From NCBI GenBank assembly GCA_033807695.1, contig CM066310.1, positions 124,001-188,000 of the forward strand: 64,000 nucleotides of DNA, read 5' to 3'. How positions within the stretch are numbered: position 1 is the stretch's first letter; each line of letters opens with the position of its first letter. Of the stretch, positions 33,630-44,020 are shown piece by piece. The translations under genes and the position numbers were made by a program. The notes beneath the pieces are model-generated. The model had not been told where the DNA came from. It saw only the letters and a list, made by a program, of their open reading frames with translations, and made no database searches. The stretch is from Daedaleopsis sinensis (lineage: Eukaryota; Basidiomycota; Agaricomycetes; Polyporales; Polyporaceae).

Positions 33630-34018
33630 ATGTCTGACGACGCACTGTGCGGACCATGCCTGATCGCCATCGGCTCTTGTCTTGAGGTTGTCTGCATCGG
33701 GGCGTGTTACGACTTTGCCACCCTCAGTGAGTTGTCCCTGCAGGCCTCCGAATCATTCATTTCGCACCCTCCGTAGAATTCGCACCGCCCACCCTCGATA
33801 CACTGTCTGCGATACAACCTCAGCCCTCGGGTCCTGGTCTGGTGGCTGACGTGCTCTTTACAGCACACGCATGCACGCGGGACCTGTGCTCTTGCAGACA
33901 CTGCACAACCCAGTCGGTCGACGTCGACACCGCAGAGCGAGAGCGGGAGCGCGAACCGCTCATCCGCACTGTAGAGCCCGCCGCGCACCAGCAGATGCGC
34001 AAGCCTTCCGCGAGCTAG
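33630..34018 (+). CDS. Small Cys-rich protein
   Basis: Exon 1 (33630-33726) encodes MSDDALCGPCLIAIGSC and a further VVCIGACYDFATL, a short hydrophobic Cys-rich N-terminus. Two acceptors keep the frame. The one at 33776 gives 112 aa. The one at 33863 gives 83 aa and joins directly to a second Cys cluster (CTRDLCSCRHC). The tail is acidic/basic (TAERERERE) and ends at TAG 34016-34018. Small Cys-rich proteins with this layout are common in basidiomycetes; I do not know their function. Confidence 0.5.
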
Positions 34019-34724
34019 CCCAAGCTCAGGCTCATGGTGACGAGCCCCAGACGAGATGTGCCTTGATTTGAGGTGAGTACCCTGCACAAAATGCGCAAGT
34101 TGTTCATATGCCTGAGCCAAAGCATCGCATTTGCTCAAGCTGTATGACTACCCCGTATCCCTTTGTATAAACACGACGTATGGATGGATGACCCTTTTGG
34201 CCCAGAAACACACTACGAGTTAGCGACAGGACCACTATGACGGTCGGCAAGTTCAAGAAACCCTCCACTACTAGTCTACTACTACTAGCATGTTGTTACT
34301 GGCAGGTGATGCCCGCACGCCAGTGACAACGCCGGCATCGTGAATCGCCTCGCGAGGACTACTTAGTAACTCTCCGTACGTGCATGCACGGGAGAAAGCT
34401 GAGGACCACGTCGACCACTCATCAGTACATAGCTCGGTCCTGTCCGCAAGCCAAAACTTCCGTTCACCGCGCCCGTGGCTCCGTCTTCCAGCAGCGAGTC
34501 GGACGAAGCCGCAGTCCGTCGTCGCGCATGCAGCTCTGGCCGTCAGCCTCAAGCCCAAGATCCGCCGGCTGCATGCGAGTGCAACAACGCCGCTGTGGGA
34601 CCGGGGTCCTCGCGCGTCCAAGCTCCGGCGCCCGTCGTGTCTTGGGGACGCCGCGCGTGACGTCACGCGTTCGAATCGGTCGGTTGCCTCAACTCTACAT
34701 TGGTTCCAGTCCAGGCTCTAGTAA
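34019..34724. other. Intergenic, no gene seen
   Basis: Lies at the 3' side of the SDR gene. Contains the 16-bp perfect palindrome CGCGTGACGTCACGCG (34654-34669), repeated at 49900-49915. Confidence 0.4.
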
Positions 34725-36590
34725 CTACCAAGCGAACGTCTGCCCTACGATCTGTTCGCTCAACTTCCACAGTCTCTCTGCGTTCTCCTTGTCGACTGCG
34801 TACGGCTTCGTCTGGTCCTCGGGTGCGCGCTGGCAGTCTTCCAGATACGCGCCGTTGTGCTCTAAAAGTCATATCGTCATCAACACTTCGTTTCCTGTGA
34901 GCGGAATCATGATCGTGTACGAACTGCTGAGCTTGGGGTCGAATGCAGCAACAACATGGGTTGCAGTCCCTTGAGGCAGAGTCTTGACATGGAAGACTGG
35001 TTGCTCGCCCTCCTTAGTGTTGCCTAGCTCGATGTCGAGTTCAACTACGAATGGTTTGTAGGCCCTTTAGCGTTACCTCGGACTCACGATTATGTGAACG
35101 AGGGACTTACAAAGGCGCTTGAAATCGGTGTTGCGATCAAGGGACCGGGACAGGTTTGTGGAGATCAATCCGGGGTGGAGGGAGACCGCTGTGACCCCCT
35201 TGTTACCAAGCTTCTCGGCCAGCGCGACAGCAAGCAGAATGTTGGCCGTCTTCGACTGGCCACAGGCGCGCCATTTGTCGTAGGTCTTGCCCTCCTGCAA
35301 CACCGGGAGCCAGACGTCAGCGGCCTCGTACGATCCCGCGCGCACAGTGGTAACAGCAGCGAGCGCCAGTGAAACACGCACAGAGAACTGGACGTCGTCC
35401 CATCTGATCGGGCTGAACCGGTGTCCGTTGCTGCTCACGCTCACGACGCGCGCCCCGAACGAGGACTGGAGGAGCTTCTCGGCGACGAGCGCGGTGAAGA
35501 GGAAGTGGCCGACGTAGTTCGTGCCGAACTGGAACTCGAGCCCGTCCGCGGTCGTCTGGTATGGCGTCCCCATCACCCCCGCGTTGTTCACGAGCACGTC
35601 GACCGGCTCCGGCCACGCGAGCACCTCCGCGGCCGCCTTGCGCACGGCCGCCTGCGAGCTCAGATCGAGCTCGAGCGCGCGCGCGGCGACCCCGGGGTGG
35701 GCGGTCTCGATCGCCTTCACGGCCTCGGCGAGCGTCGCGAGGCTGCGGCCCGCGAGGACGACGAGCTTGGGCTTGTGCGGGAGCGTGGCCTCGAGGAAGT
35801 GTGCTCCGAGGCCCTTAGGGGTGACCCCTGTGACGAGGATGACGCAAGTAGGTATAATGTCAACGGCAATCAGTTATTGGTCATTCAAAAGTGGTATCCG
35901 GTCCTGTGCTAAGTCAACAAAGTAACTAACAAACTATTGAAATCTTGTCCTGCGGCAGAAGGTAATCCGGTCCGGCCATTTAGCGCCTCCGGTCCACCGT
36001 GAATCAATCATCGGTCCCGACCTTCGACAGAGAGGTAACGGGAGAGCATACGGACCTCAAATCAGTGTCAGCAGATAGGTAATGGATTCCCAAATACTAG
36101 AAAAATGCTCGCTCATCCACTAGGTGTTTCGAAGAAGTCCTACATTCCTCCGATATGACCGTACGGACAAGCGCTTAATGCTGTTAAGTCGAGGAGGCGC
36201 CCGGTGACTGCTAGCGCGCGATATACTTACCCCAAATAAGGTAAGGCGCCCGTGGAACGGGGTGTGTACGAGAAGATGGTCTAGAAGGGGACCGGGATGT
36301 AAAAGAGTAGATATAGTATTTTTCCTGGCATGAGGAGGACATAAGAAAGCGATTGAGATTGTCAAGAGGGGCGAGGAGGATGGAGGGAGAGAGATCTAGC
36401 TTGGGCTGGACCGATGCTCGATCCCAAGGCGAAGAGCGTCAGTGGACGGGACCAATGCTTGATTTCCGTTGACATTATACCATTTTGCGAGGATGACCTT
36501 GCCGGCGATGTGCGGGGCGAGGCGGGCGGCGGCCTCTTCGGCGGAGGTTGTGCTGCCGAACTCGGGGTTTGAGGTGATAGAGCTTGCCAT
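34725..36590 (-). pseudogene. Short-chain dehydrogenase (retinol dehydrogenase-like), split by a transposable element
   Basis: Without the insertion this is a complete 331-aa SDR. Exon parts: 36488-36590, then 35382-35833, 35111-35294, 34925-35044, 34725-34861; total 996 nt, a multiple of three. KVILVTGVTPKGLGAHF (cofactor loop) is restored across the insertion, followed by VDVLVNNAGVMG (NAG), VSVSSNGH, YDKWRACGQSKTANILL (Y-G-x-S-K catalytic region), VSLHPGLI, and the C-terminus ending WKLSEQIVGQTFAW. The start ATG is at 36590. A 644-bp element plus its 10-bp target duplication now breaks codon 35. No GT-AG pair removes the insert in frame, so the allele is probably null, although all other exons are intact. 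Confidence 0.85.
35844..36487. mobile_element. 644-bp TIR element (MITE, Mutator-like by target duplication) in the SDR gene
   Basis: Flanked by a perfect 10-bp direct repeat CGAGGATGAC (35834-35843 and 36488-36497). Termini are inverted repeats of about 28-36 bp sharing GGTATAATGTCAACGG and ATTGGTC with few mismatches. There is no transposase frame. A 9-11 bp target duplication is characteristic of Mutator-like elements, so this is a likely non-autonomous member. The perfect duplication and intact host exons point to recent insertion. Confidence 0.85.
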
Positions 36591-36931
36591 GGTCGAGTAG
36601 CTGAGGATGAGTTGGTGGAGAGCATGGAGTCCGCAAGCCTGCTTTTATACCGTGGCGATCCTGGGCAAGCCGCCGCGAGCCGCGATGGCGTAGACTCGAA
36701 CTCGAGTTAACCAGGATGTGATGGCGGGCCGGATTAGTCTCCGTTGCTGACAAGATAGTTGGGATACTACGAAGCGCTCGAGTAGTCATGTCGGCCCGCT
36801 CCTCCCGATTTTGAACGCGAGCGCCTGAGTTCGTTGTCGTCTTGAGCTTGAACCACTGCCACCAGATCATCGTCGTACGCCGTGTGTCGTGCACTGTCGA
36901 CCAACCCCCTCCTGCTAACTCCTCAACCGCG
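36591..36931. promoter_or_regulatory. Divergent promoter region, part of a dispersed repeat
   Basis: Separates SDR (-) from the unknown 149-aa gene (+). The stretch at about 36750-36905 (GAAGCGCTCGAGTA, CCCGCTCCTCC, CATCGTCGTACGCCG) is similar to 41745-41880 and to 54725-54840, neither of which is followed by the same gene. Confidence 0.5.
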
Positions 36932-37381
36932 ATGAGCTTCTTGGACTTCCCTTCGCCTATAAACTGCCCCAAGCGGGTGACCATTCCCCAAGGTCCTCAC
37001 CCCACCCGCGCATTCGGATACCTCCTCCACGACGACTGCCTCGTTAGCTGGGCCAAACGCTTTTACAAGAAGTCCAACAAGGTGTCGATATCGTCCCTGC
37101 CCGAGAAAGATCAGCAAAAAGCTATCGACGCGATTATGCCGGCAACCGTAAGCTTCGGGATCCCTACCGCTGTCTACCGCAAACTGCCGCACATTCCCCG
37201 ATTTCGACGGCGTATGATGCTCGTCGATTCCCGCAGAAGGACGTACCTATTCGTTCTTAAGGACGATAGCTCTACTGCGGCGTTGAATGCGCCTGTCAGT
37301 GAGGAAGATCTTGAGCAGGTACGGAAGGTGTTGGGGGTCCCGGACCAGGAACCCAACTGGTACTGGGTCGAAATAGAATGA
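36932..37381 (+). CDS. Hypothetical protein, 149 aa
   Basis: Single uninterrupted frame starting MSFLDFPSPINCPKRVTIPQ and ending EPNWYWVEIE. It has no signal peptide, membrane segment or low complexity. The balanced composition, with a predicted helix near EEDLEQVRKVLGV, looks like a real globular protein. The family is not recognised. It is transcribed divergently from the SDR gene. Confidence 0.5.
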   Translation: MSFLDFPSPINCPKRVTIPQGPHPTRAFGYLLHDDCLVSWAKRFYKKSNKVSISSLPEKDQQKAIDAIMPATVSFGIPTAVYRKLPHIPRFRRRMMLVDSRRRTYLFVLKDDSSTAALNAPVSEEDLEQVRKVLGVPDQEPNWYWVEIE

Positions 37382-38453
37382 TGGTACGTGAGTTCTCTAC
37401 CTTTCTCTATCTTGGGGTGTATCTCGCTCAGTGGGCTTCCCTAGACATTGAACATGATCACCCGGTGCGGTAATTTGCATCTCTATCCGTATGTGTGGCT
37501 GCCGCTCTTCCGTTGCGAGTTCGACTGATTCTCGCGTATAGACCCCTCTACCCTCCCCTCCCCGATGTGAGACCGCACCTTCCTCATGCTTTCAATCAGC
37601 TTTTTGTGTTGTCCTGTATCATATCTAGTACTGTGAGTTTACTATGTCATGTCGATGCTTGGGATTCTTTCCGTATGTCACGGCGTGCTATATTCCCTTG
37701 TGTCACGCATTCGATGTGTTTCGCGTGTCGTCAAGGTTTGCACGCAGCCAAAACGATAACCACCGGAAGGTTAGAGTGCTCACTGTCATGTTCGTACACA
37801 ATCTGACACTGCACAACCCGATTCAGCGTACACTCATATCCCATCGCGCCCAATGTCGTGCCATGACCTTGCGACCGCTCCTTGCGATGGGCGCGACGAC
37901 TACAGAGGAAGCGTCATATATTGGTCAAACAGCGGCTCGCGGTCGCGCAGGCCCGAGTGCATCGGCAGCCCGGTCTCGCGCCTCTCGGTCTCAAGATTCT
38001 CCGTGGCATACGCATCTGGTATGATATATCCTCACGCCCTCCACGCTCACTGCGTCCATATACGCCCTTGCCTGACGGGCCGAGAGCTCTCGGACCACAT
38101 CATCAACGTCATCGCCGTCTCCTCGCTGATGCACACCGTCAGGTTCTTCGGCGGGCACCTCAGCGGCGCCGTCAGGGTCCTCGAGCTCCTCGCCCTGAGC
38201 GGCCGCAAGACTTACAATGAAGACGCTCTCGTCGCCAGCGCCGTGCCCACTAGCAGCGCCACCCGCTTCGTCCCGATCGAGCACAGCGAACTCTCGGAGA
38301 TGCACTCTCCCGACAGGAAGGTGGCAACACATTGGTGTGCTAGGTCACGCCCGCGGGCGCGGTCGCTTCGACGGCCTCGCTGAGCTCTTCCACCCATCCG
38401 GGAACCTCGCTCGCATCGGATCCTTCTACAGTGAAATGCGGCTGCGTCATCTG
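37382..38453. other. No confident gene
   Basis: Plus-strand frames at about 38030-38320 contain a segment that looks coding (LSDHIINVIAVSSLMHTVRF, then GHLSGAVRVLELLALSGRK), possibly an exon of the decayed AMP-ligase gene that follows. No splice chain could be supported. Confidence 0.3.
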
Positions 38454-39100
38454 CTAGCACGGTTACCGCACGCACGTCTGCGCGAGCCCGGGCCGGACCA
38501 AGTGTGGTCGGGATGTGCGAGTCCGCGAGGCACGCAGTACGCGTATCCGCTACAAGATGATCACTCATCCTCCACCTCCTCTCTCTCATTATGATGTTTA
38601 CTCGCAGATCCGCACGGACTTCCGCACAGTTTCCTCGACTCGATCGCGATGTGCTCGTGGGTCTTGCGGTCGTCGTTTATGGCGATGAAAGCGTCGGTGT
38701 TCGTGCACATCGCGCGCGCGTTCGGCCTCAACGTCCCCGTCGTCTACGCAGCCGGCCTCGCGGGAGTTCCCGTACGAGATCATACAGGCCCTGTGGCATG
38801 TGCTCGTCGTCGAGCGGGGCACGCTCCCCCATAAGGTTAGCGGTCTAGCTCGACGTCCCGGTCTGCCGTTGCGCTGTGAGCTGACGTCGAACTTGTCACG
38901 TAGGAGAAAGGAAACATTCGGCGAGCGGACTCGAAAGAGAGCTAGAGCTGGTTTCGGAGCAGGCGCGAAGTAAGCTATGATACTCTGTGGCCACGACGAA
39001 ACGCAGCAGACTTCGAGTGAATCCGAGTGTCATTATAAGATTACACAGTGACCTTCTACGACTCTAGGGATTCGGGCGCGGTGACATACATATCCGAGCG
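38454..39100 (+). pseudogene. AMP-dependent ligase remnant, copy A
   Basis: Similar to copies at 42830-43262 and 54841-55990. Recognisable pieces: MKASVFVHIARAFGLNVPVVYAAGLAG, then directly WHVLVVERGTLP, the C-terminal motif of fungal acyl-CoA-ligase-like proteins. The central part present in the 54.8-kb copy is deleted, and frames are broken. It lies in the same relation to an SDR gene (39107-40086) as that copy does. Confidence 0.6.
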
Positions 39101-39106
39101 GAATCA

Positions 39107-40086
39107 CTAAGCGGTCTTGTCCACGCCTTCGGACCACGATGCATACTTTTCCGCCGCCTCGAGGAACTTCTTCCCCTTCGTTTTGTAGGCCTCCAACGCC
39201 GCCTTTGTCAGCGGGAAGTGCAACGGAGGATCCTCCAGGTAGGCGACCTTGTAGACGACCTCCATGCCCTTCCTGGGAATACCAGGTGGGACAAATTGCT
39301 CGTAGAAGGCCTTCATTATCGCTGTCGGAGTGGTCGGTACTTCGTACGCGGGGTGAGCTGGCGGCCAGTGGACCTTGGCGAAAATCTCAGTATCGAATGG
39401 ACCGGTTGAGAAGATGGTGATCTGCGAGACCGAGACGTCAGCTATAGAGCGACGGCCGTCTGTGGGGCATATGTTCACGCTCACCTTGATGTTCCAAGAG
39501 GGGTCTATCTCCGCCGCCAACGACTCGCTAAGCCCGTCCATCGCTGAGAGGGGCAGACGTGAGCCACACGGCCTGGAGGCACCGGAAACATCTGGGACGT
39601 ACCAAACTTGCTCGCACAGTAGTACCCCACGATAGGCGTGCCCTGGACGCCAGCGATCGACGAGTTCTGCAGGATCCGGCCGCCCACCCCGCTCGGGTTC
39701 ACTTCCCGCATGAACTTGACGCCCTGCCGTGCGACATTTGCGCTGCCCCAGAAGTTGAGGTCGAACAATGCACGCGCATCCGCCTCGTCCACAAGCTCGA
39801 CCGCGCCGATCACCGTGGTCCCCGCGTTGTTGAAGATGACGTCGAGCCGGCCGAACGTCTCCTTGATCGCGGCGAAGGTGTCGGAGATGTCTTGCGGGAC
39901 GGTGACGTCGAGCTTGAGCACGAGGAGGCGGTCGGACGGGTACTTGGCAGACAGGTCTGAGAGCGTCTCGGGGCGGCGGGCAGTCGCGACTGCGATGTCC
40001 CCGTTCTCTAGGATGATCTCGGTGAGGGTACGGCCGAGGCCGCTCGATGCACCTGTGACTGTTAGAACCGGGCTCGTCGTCAGCAT
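39107..40086 (-). CDS. Short-chain dehydrogenase/reductase, copy A
   Basis: 285-aa classical SDR. Exons 39603-40086, 39485-39543 and 39107-39421 (multiple of three). LTVTGASSGLGRTL is the cofactor motif (TGxxxGxG), LDVIFNNAGTTV the NNAG block, ILQNSSIAGVQG the catalytic Ser strand and VGYYCASKFAMDGLSESLA the Y-x-x-x-K catalytic pair, recovered by splicing a 59-nt intron. After a 63-nt intron, ITIFSTGPF corresponds to the PG motif region. An ARR after the beta-2 strand (VATARRPETL) suggests NADP(H). The substrate is unknown. A close duplicate lies at 56252-57231. TTTAAATA about 150 bases upstream is the probable TATA element. Confidence 0.9.
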
Positions 40087-40232
40087 AGCGTCACGCTCAC
40101 CGAACGATCTGAGGAGGAATCTCTACGCACTGAGCCAAATCTTCGGAGACATGTTATAGTCGAGTCAAAGGTGGATGCGAGTGAAGACTGTCGCGTGTCG
40201 GGTTAAACGACATTGGGCAGAGAGGTGGGTGG

Positions 40233-40240
40233 TATTTAAA
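40233..40240 (-). promoter_or_regulatory. Probable TATA element of SDR copy A
   Basis: TTTAAATA on the minus strand about 147 bases before the ATG, conserved at the same relative place (57353-57360) before SDR copy C. Confidence 0.45.
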
Positions 40241-40333
40241 GTGTCTCGGTACTGGCGCCGCTGCGGTCAGACTCCAGAGTGATCGACACGGAGAAGTAAG
40301 TGGATATCGAGGAAGTATCCGAGTCTGTCGTGT

Positions 40334-41433
40334 TAGGCTCGTTCCCAGCCTGTTCGGTGGATCGAGATTCAAACTCCGTTGTGAGGATCACTGAGTGTAG
40401 GGGTCTGCCGAGCCTGCGAGGCCGGCACCCAATGTCCAGTCGAGCGGTAAGCGCGCGCCTACCGCTCCTTGCCTCTTACCACTACCACGACCTCGACGGT
40501 CAGCACGACCGTCTACGCACCTATTACATCGCGGCTCATCCGAGCGCGATCTTTCACACACCCGCCCGCCACACCCCGTTCACAGGCACAGACAGTAGAT
40601 CAGGCACGACGGGCAACGGTGAAATCCGCTCGAAGGGAAATACTTGAGACACTGGTGTGACACGCAACAATTCCCATGACGCCGATCAGGCTACCACCCG
40701 CAACAATAGTTCATATTTCCTATTGACGGCCAGAACAATGTCCCTTAGCTAGAATTCTTATGGACATCGGCATGAGGGTACTGAAGGGAAATTCTTGGGG
40801 AACTTCATATACCTCAACAAAGCCTGAACATAAGAAATTTGACAATGGCTGACCAAAGAGAATCCAATGACAGCCTAATGGTACATTATATTCCGATCCC
40901 GCATTTAGAAAATTCTTAATAGTGGATACTAAATCCTGTTCTCTATTGTCGAGCTTTGTTGGTTTATATGAAGATCCCCGAGAATTTCCCTCAAGTACCC
41001 TCATGCCGATATCCATAAGATTTCTGGCTAAGGGACATTGTTCGGGCCGTCAATAGGAAATATGAACTATTATTGCGGGTGGTAGCCTGATCGGCGTCGT
41101 GGGAATTGTTGCATGTCACACCAGTGTCTCAAGTATTTCCCTTCGAGCGGATTTCACCGTTGCCCGTCGTGAGGACAGCTGACGCAGTCCGTAGGACAAG
41201 TCTTCCCAAATTCGCGGCGCCCGAGGATCCCACCCGCCCGAGCGGTTTCCTTGAGCCCCGCGTCCGCCCGGCCAAGCCGGCGCCTGCCCAACCACCTTGG
41301 ACTTGACCTACACCACGTCAGCGTCGCACGATAGACAAGACTGGATGTACTGCGAGCTTGCCTCCCTTCGAACTCCGCTGATCCCATCATGACCCGAGAG
41401 GCTGGCTCGCAGTACAGACTGGATACGAGTCTA
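40334..41433. mobile_element. 1,100-bp TIR element with giant internal hairpin, 9-bp target duplication
   Basis: Bounded by the direct repeat CTGTCGTGT (40325-40333 and 41434-41442). Terminal inverted repeats of about 24 bp start TAGGCTCGTTCCCAGCCTGT on the left and TAGACTCGTATCCAGTCTGT on the right, inward reading. The duplicated locus at about 57411-57440 reads through the site without the element (CTGTCATGCAATGCCCGG), giving an empty site. It contains two 219-bp inverted arms. There is no transposase. The 9-bp duplication suggests the Mutator superfamily. Confidence 0.85.
40605..41171. repeat. Large inverted repeat (219-bp arms, 129-bp loop)
   Basis: Arms 40605-40823 and 40953-41171 are near-identical reverse complements, from CACGACGGGCAACGGTGAAA to ACAAAGC. 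Transcription across it from either side would form a long double-stranded RNA. It lies wholly inside the 1,100-bp TIR element. Confidence 0.9.
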
Positions 41434-41599
41434 CTGTCGTGTAATGCCCGGTTTGTCAGATATAGACACTATCCATCCGAATCCATCGGCCGCGGTATTT
41501 ACTTGAGGGTTAGTCTCGCAACTGGCGATCGAAAGGTCGACCGTCGCCCTCCTCCTCAGGCTGTTCTACGCTGGAGTAACCGCGGTAAGCTGTTGTCAC

Positions 41600-42540
41600 G
41601 GTGCGCGCAGTGTCCATCAACACTGACGCCCACGTTCATCTTGGCATCTGCGACAGTTTGGTAGGAATAATCGGAGTCGCAGTCTGGAGAGTTGCTTGTC
41701 GTCTAGCTCAAGGACAGTGACGGAGACGATGGTGGTTGAAACGGAGGAAGCGCTCGAGTACGAATGCCGGCCCGCTCCTCCTGATTTTGCACGCGGGCGC
41801 CTGAGTTACGAGTTGTCGACTTGAACCAAACCATCATCGTACGCCGCTCGTGCACTCTCGACCGACCAACTCCTACCTCCGAGCCAAAAAGTCCACATAT
41901 TCCCTCCCCATCCATCGCAAACTGTCCGTAGAGGCCTCGTATCGAGGATATGCCACCTATGGAGGCGATTGGAGGTGGATAACGGGGTGGATGGCTACGA
42001 GACACGGCGGATGACGGCGCTAAGCCCTTTGCGAGGACAAAACCACCTTACACGCCGTCCCATTCCGAAAGTTATCGCTATAAATCCGTCGAGCTCTCAC
42101 ATGTTGAGGACGGAAGCGTTCGGAGGCCAGTACTGGGGTGGATGGATGCGAACAGCGACATTTTTCAGTGGGAGGCCAGTATTTCTCCCCTCGACCCCTC
42201 AGACGTAATCGTATGCGTACACCCTACTACCCACTACCGAATGCTATTCGCATATCACCTCATCGGGCTTGTGGAGGGGGAATGGGGAGCGTTCGCGGTT
42301 ACGTCGATCGAAGGCGTGATGCGGAGCGACGCCGCGTGGAGGAACAGGTGGAGGGACTGGAGCGTGTCCTTGACGGCGAGGTCCCTGTAGGGAAGTCAGT
42401 GTGACCAGTTGTAATAATGACTGAGCGGCGGAGGATCATAGGGGAAGCCAATACTTGTAGGAACCAACTTCAAGTTAGTTCAGGCCCAAACCGTGCGCGG
42501 TCGTTTGAGTACTTCGAAAAGAGTCAGATTTCGAATTATA
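41600..42540. other. Dispersed repeat segment, no confident gene
   Basis: 41610-41880 is similar to 54570-54840, and part of it also to 36750-36905. An open frame at 42142-42390 starts MDANSDIFQWEASISPLDPS; it shows no domain and I do not call it a gene. Confidence 0.45.
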
Positions 42541-42830
42541 TCAATCAACCATACATTATCGCATTACCAGGCAGCCTGAGCCTGAGATACAACACATCAA
42601 CATGCAATGCCGACCCACTAGAACATACCCATAACCCAGTATACTCTCACTCTCAGCACCCGGAAGACATCCTAACGAACGAAAAGTCACAGCTTACGGC
42701 GGCTGCTCCGACGAACGGCAGCAGTCGCTCCCGACGTGCTCGCGCCTGCACCGGTCTGGCGACTAGAGCCCACTCCGCGTACTGCCGTGCGTCCGGTGGC
42801 GCGGGAGCTCCCGCCAGTGTCGTCGATGGC
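42541..42830 (-). pseudogene. Inverted copy of the FunK1 kinase gene 3' end
   Basis: Reverse complement of about 54285-54545, covering the last roughly 45 codons and the 3' flank of the FunK1 gene, including CGGGAGCTCCCGCC and the RSSRRKL-stop region with small differences. It is joined directly to the AMP-ligase remnant copy B. Confidence 0.75.
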
Positions 42831-43262
42831 GATGAAAGCACCACAGTTCGTGCATATGGCGCGCGCGTGCGGCCTCAACGTCCTCGCCGTCCACGCAGCG
42901 GGCCTTGCGGGAGTTCACGTACGAGATCATACAGGACGCGCGAGATGTGCTCGTCGTCGAGCGGGGCACACTCCCCCGTAAGAAGGTGAGCGGTCCAGCT
43001 CGACAGCTAGACGTCCCGGTCTGCCGTTGCGCGGTGAGCTGACGTCGAAGTTGTCACGTAGGAGAAGGGGAACATTCGGTGAGCGGACTCGAAAGCAAGC
43101 TCGGTCTGGTTTCGGAGCAGGCGCGGAGTAAGCTATGATAATCTGGGGCCACGATGAAACGCAGCAGACGGTGAGTGAATCCGAGTGTCATTATAAAATT
43201 ACACACTGACGTTCTACGACTCTAGGGACTCGGGCGCGGTGACATACATATCCGAGCGGAAC
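42831..43262 (+). pseudogene. AMP-dependent ligase remnant, copy B, with truncated SDR 3' flank
   Basis: Matches copy A from FVHMARACGLNVLAVHAAGLAG through DVLVVERGTLPRK and its noncoding flank up to the sequence CATATCCGAGCGGAA, where similarity stops at 43262. In copies A and C the next bases are the SDR stop codon region; here a DUF6534 gene fragment begins instead. It shares the central deletion of copy A. Confidence 0.7.
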
Positions 43263-44020
43263 TCCTCCTTCCTATCCGACAGGTACAGCCTCGACTCGTG
43301 CACGGATATCAGGACGATCTCAGTGCGTTTCGTCTCACCATATGCAAGGCCCCTTCGCCGCCTGCTTTCTGACACCTCACGCCCGTACAGTGGGGCGTGT
43401 ATGTCGGCCTCTCCGTTGAGGTGGCCGTCGACTTCATCGAATCATCATCACAATCGCGCAATGCATTCTCCTCCGTCGCTACGAGACTGGCATACGGTTG
43501 TACGTGGTTCTGCCCCACCGCCATGGCTTCCGCTGTGATGACCGGGCTTCTGACGAGGTGCGTGTCTATTTGATCATCTACTACTGCCGCAGCGCCTCAC
43601 CTGGCCGCCGTATCCTGCGCAGCATGTGTGCGCTTGGTGCGCTCATCACAGTACGTAGATCACCGTCCCTCCCATCGCTCGAGCTCACTCACTGTCATCA
43701 TGCATGTGCAGTAAGCGATCGTCCCTAATAAGCCCATCTACTTCGCGTTCTATTTCGCAATCAAAAAAAGTAGGTCCTAACCCACCCGCATCTGCATCAT
43801 GCACCCGCTCACTCGCCCCCCTGCACAGTTTTTGTGAACTCGCTCCTCGCGACCTTCAACGCGTGCGGGTCGCTCATCGGGAAGGGCCAACGGCGGTGCC
43901 GGAACGCTCCGAGGTTGTCGTTTCGCACGCCTACGGGGACGGTGGACGCGCAGCATAACGATCGCGAGGGCTACTGCGAGGGCGCGGGGATCGAGTTCAC
44001 GACGGTCATCTCGGCGGGCG
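43263..44020 (+). pseudogene. 3' half of a DUF6534-family membrane protein gene
   Basis: Pieces in order: YSLDSCTDIRTIS, intron, WGVYVGLSVEVAVDF, then (after a frameshift) AQCILLRRYETGI, SAVMTGLLT, CALGALIT, YFAFYFAI, intron, and VFVNSLLATFNACGSLIGKG. These match the live-looking copy at 58885-59592 and the family pattern (S-x-x-TG-x-L-T, N-S-L-L-A-x-x-N). The frameshift and the absence of the 5' half make it a pseudogene. It begins at the breakpoint with the ligase remnant and ends at a transposon terminus (44021). Confidence 0.7.

Noticed and set aside
42142..42390. An 82-codon frame that looks mildly protein-like
   Set aside because: It lies in duplicated noncoding DNA with no domain, and its relation to the similar 54.6-kb segment gives no conserved frame.
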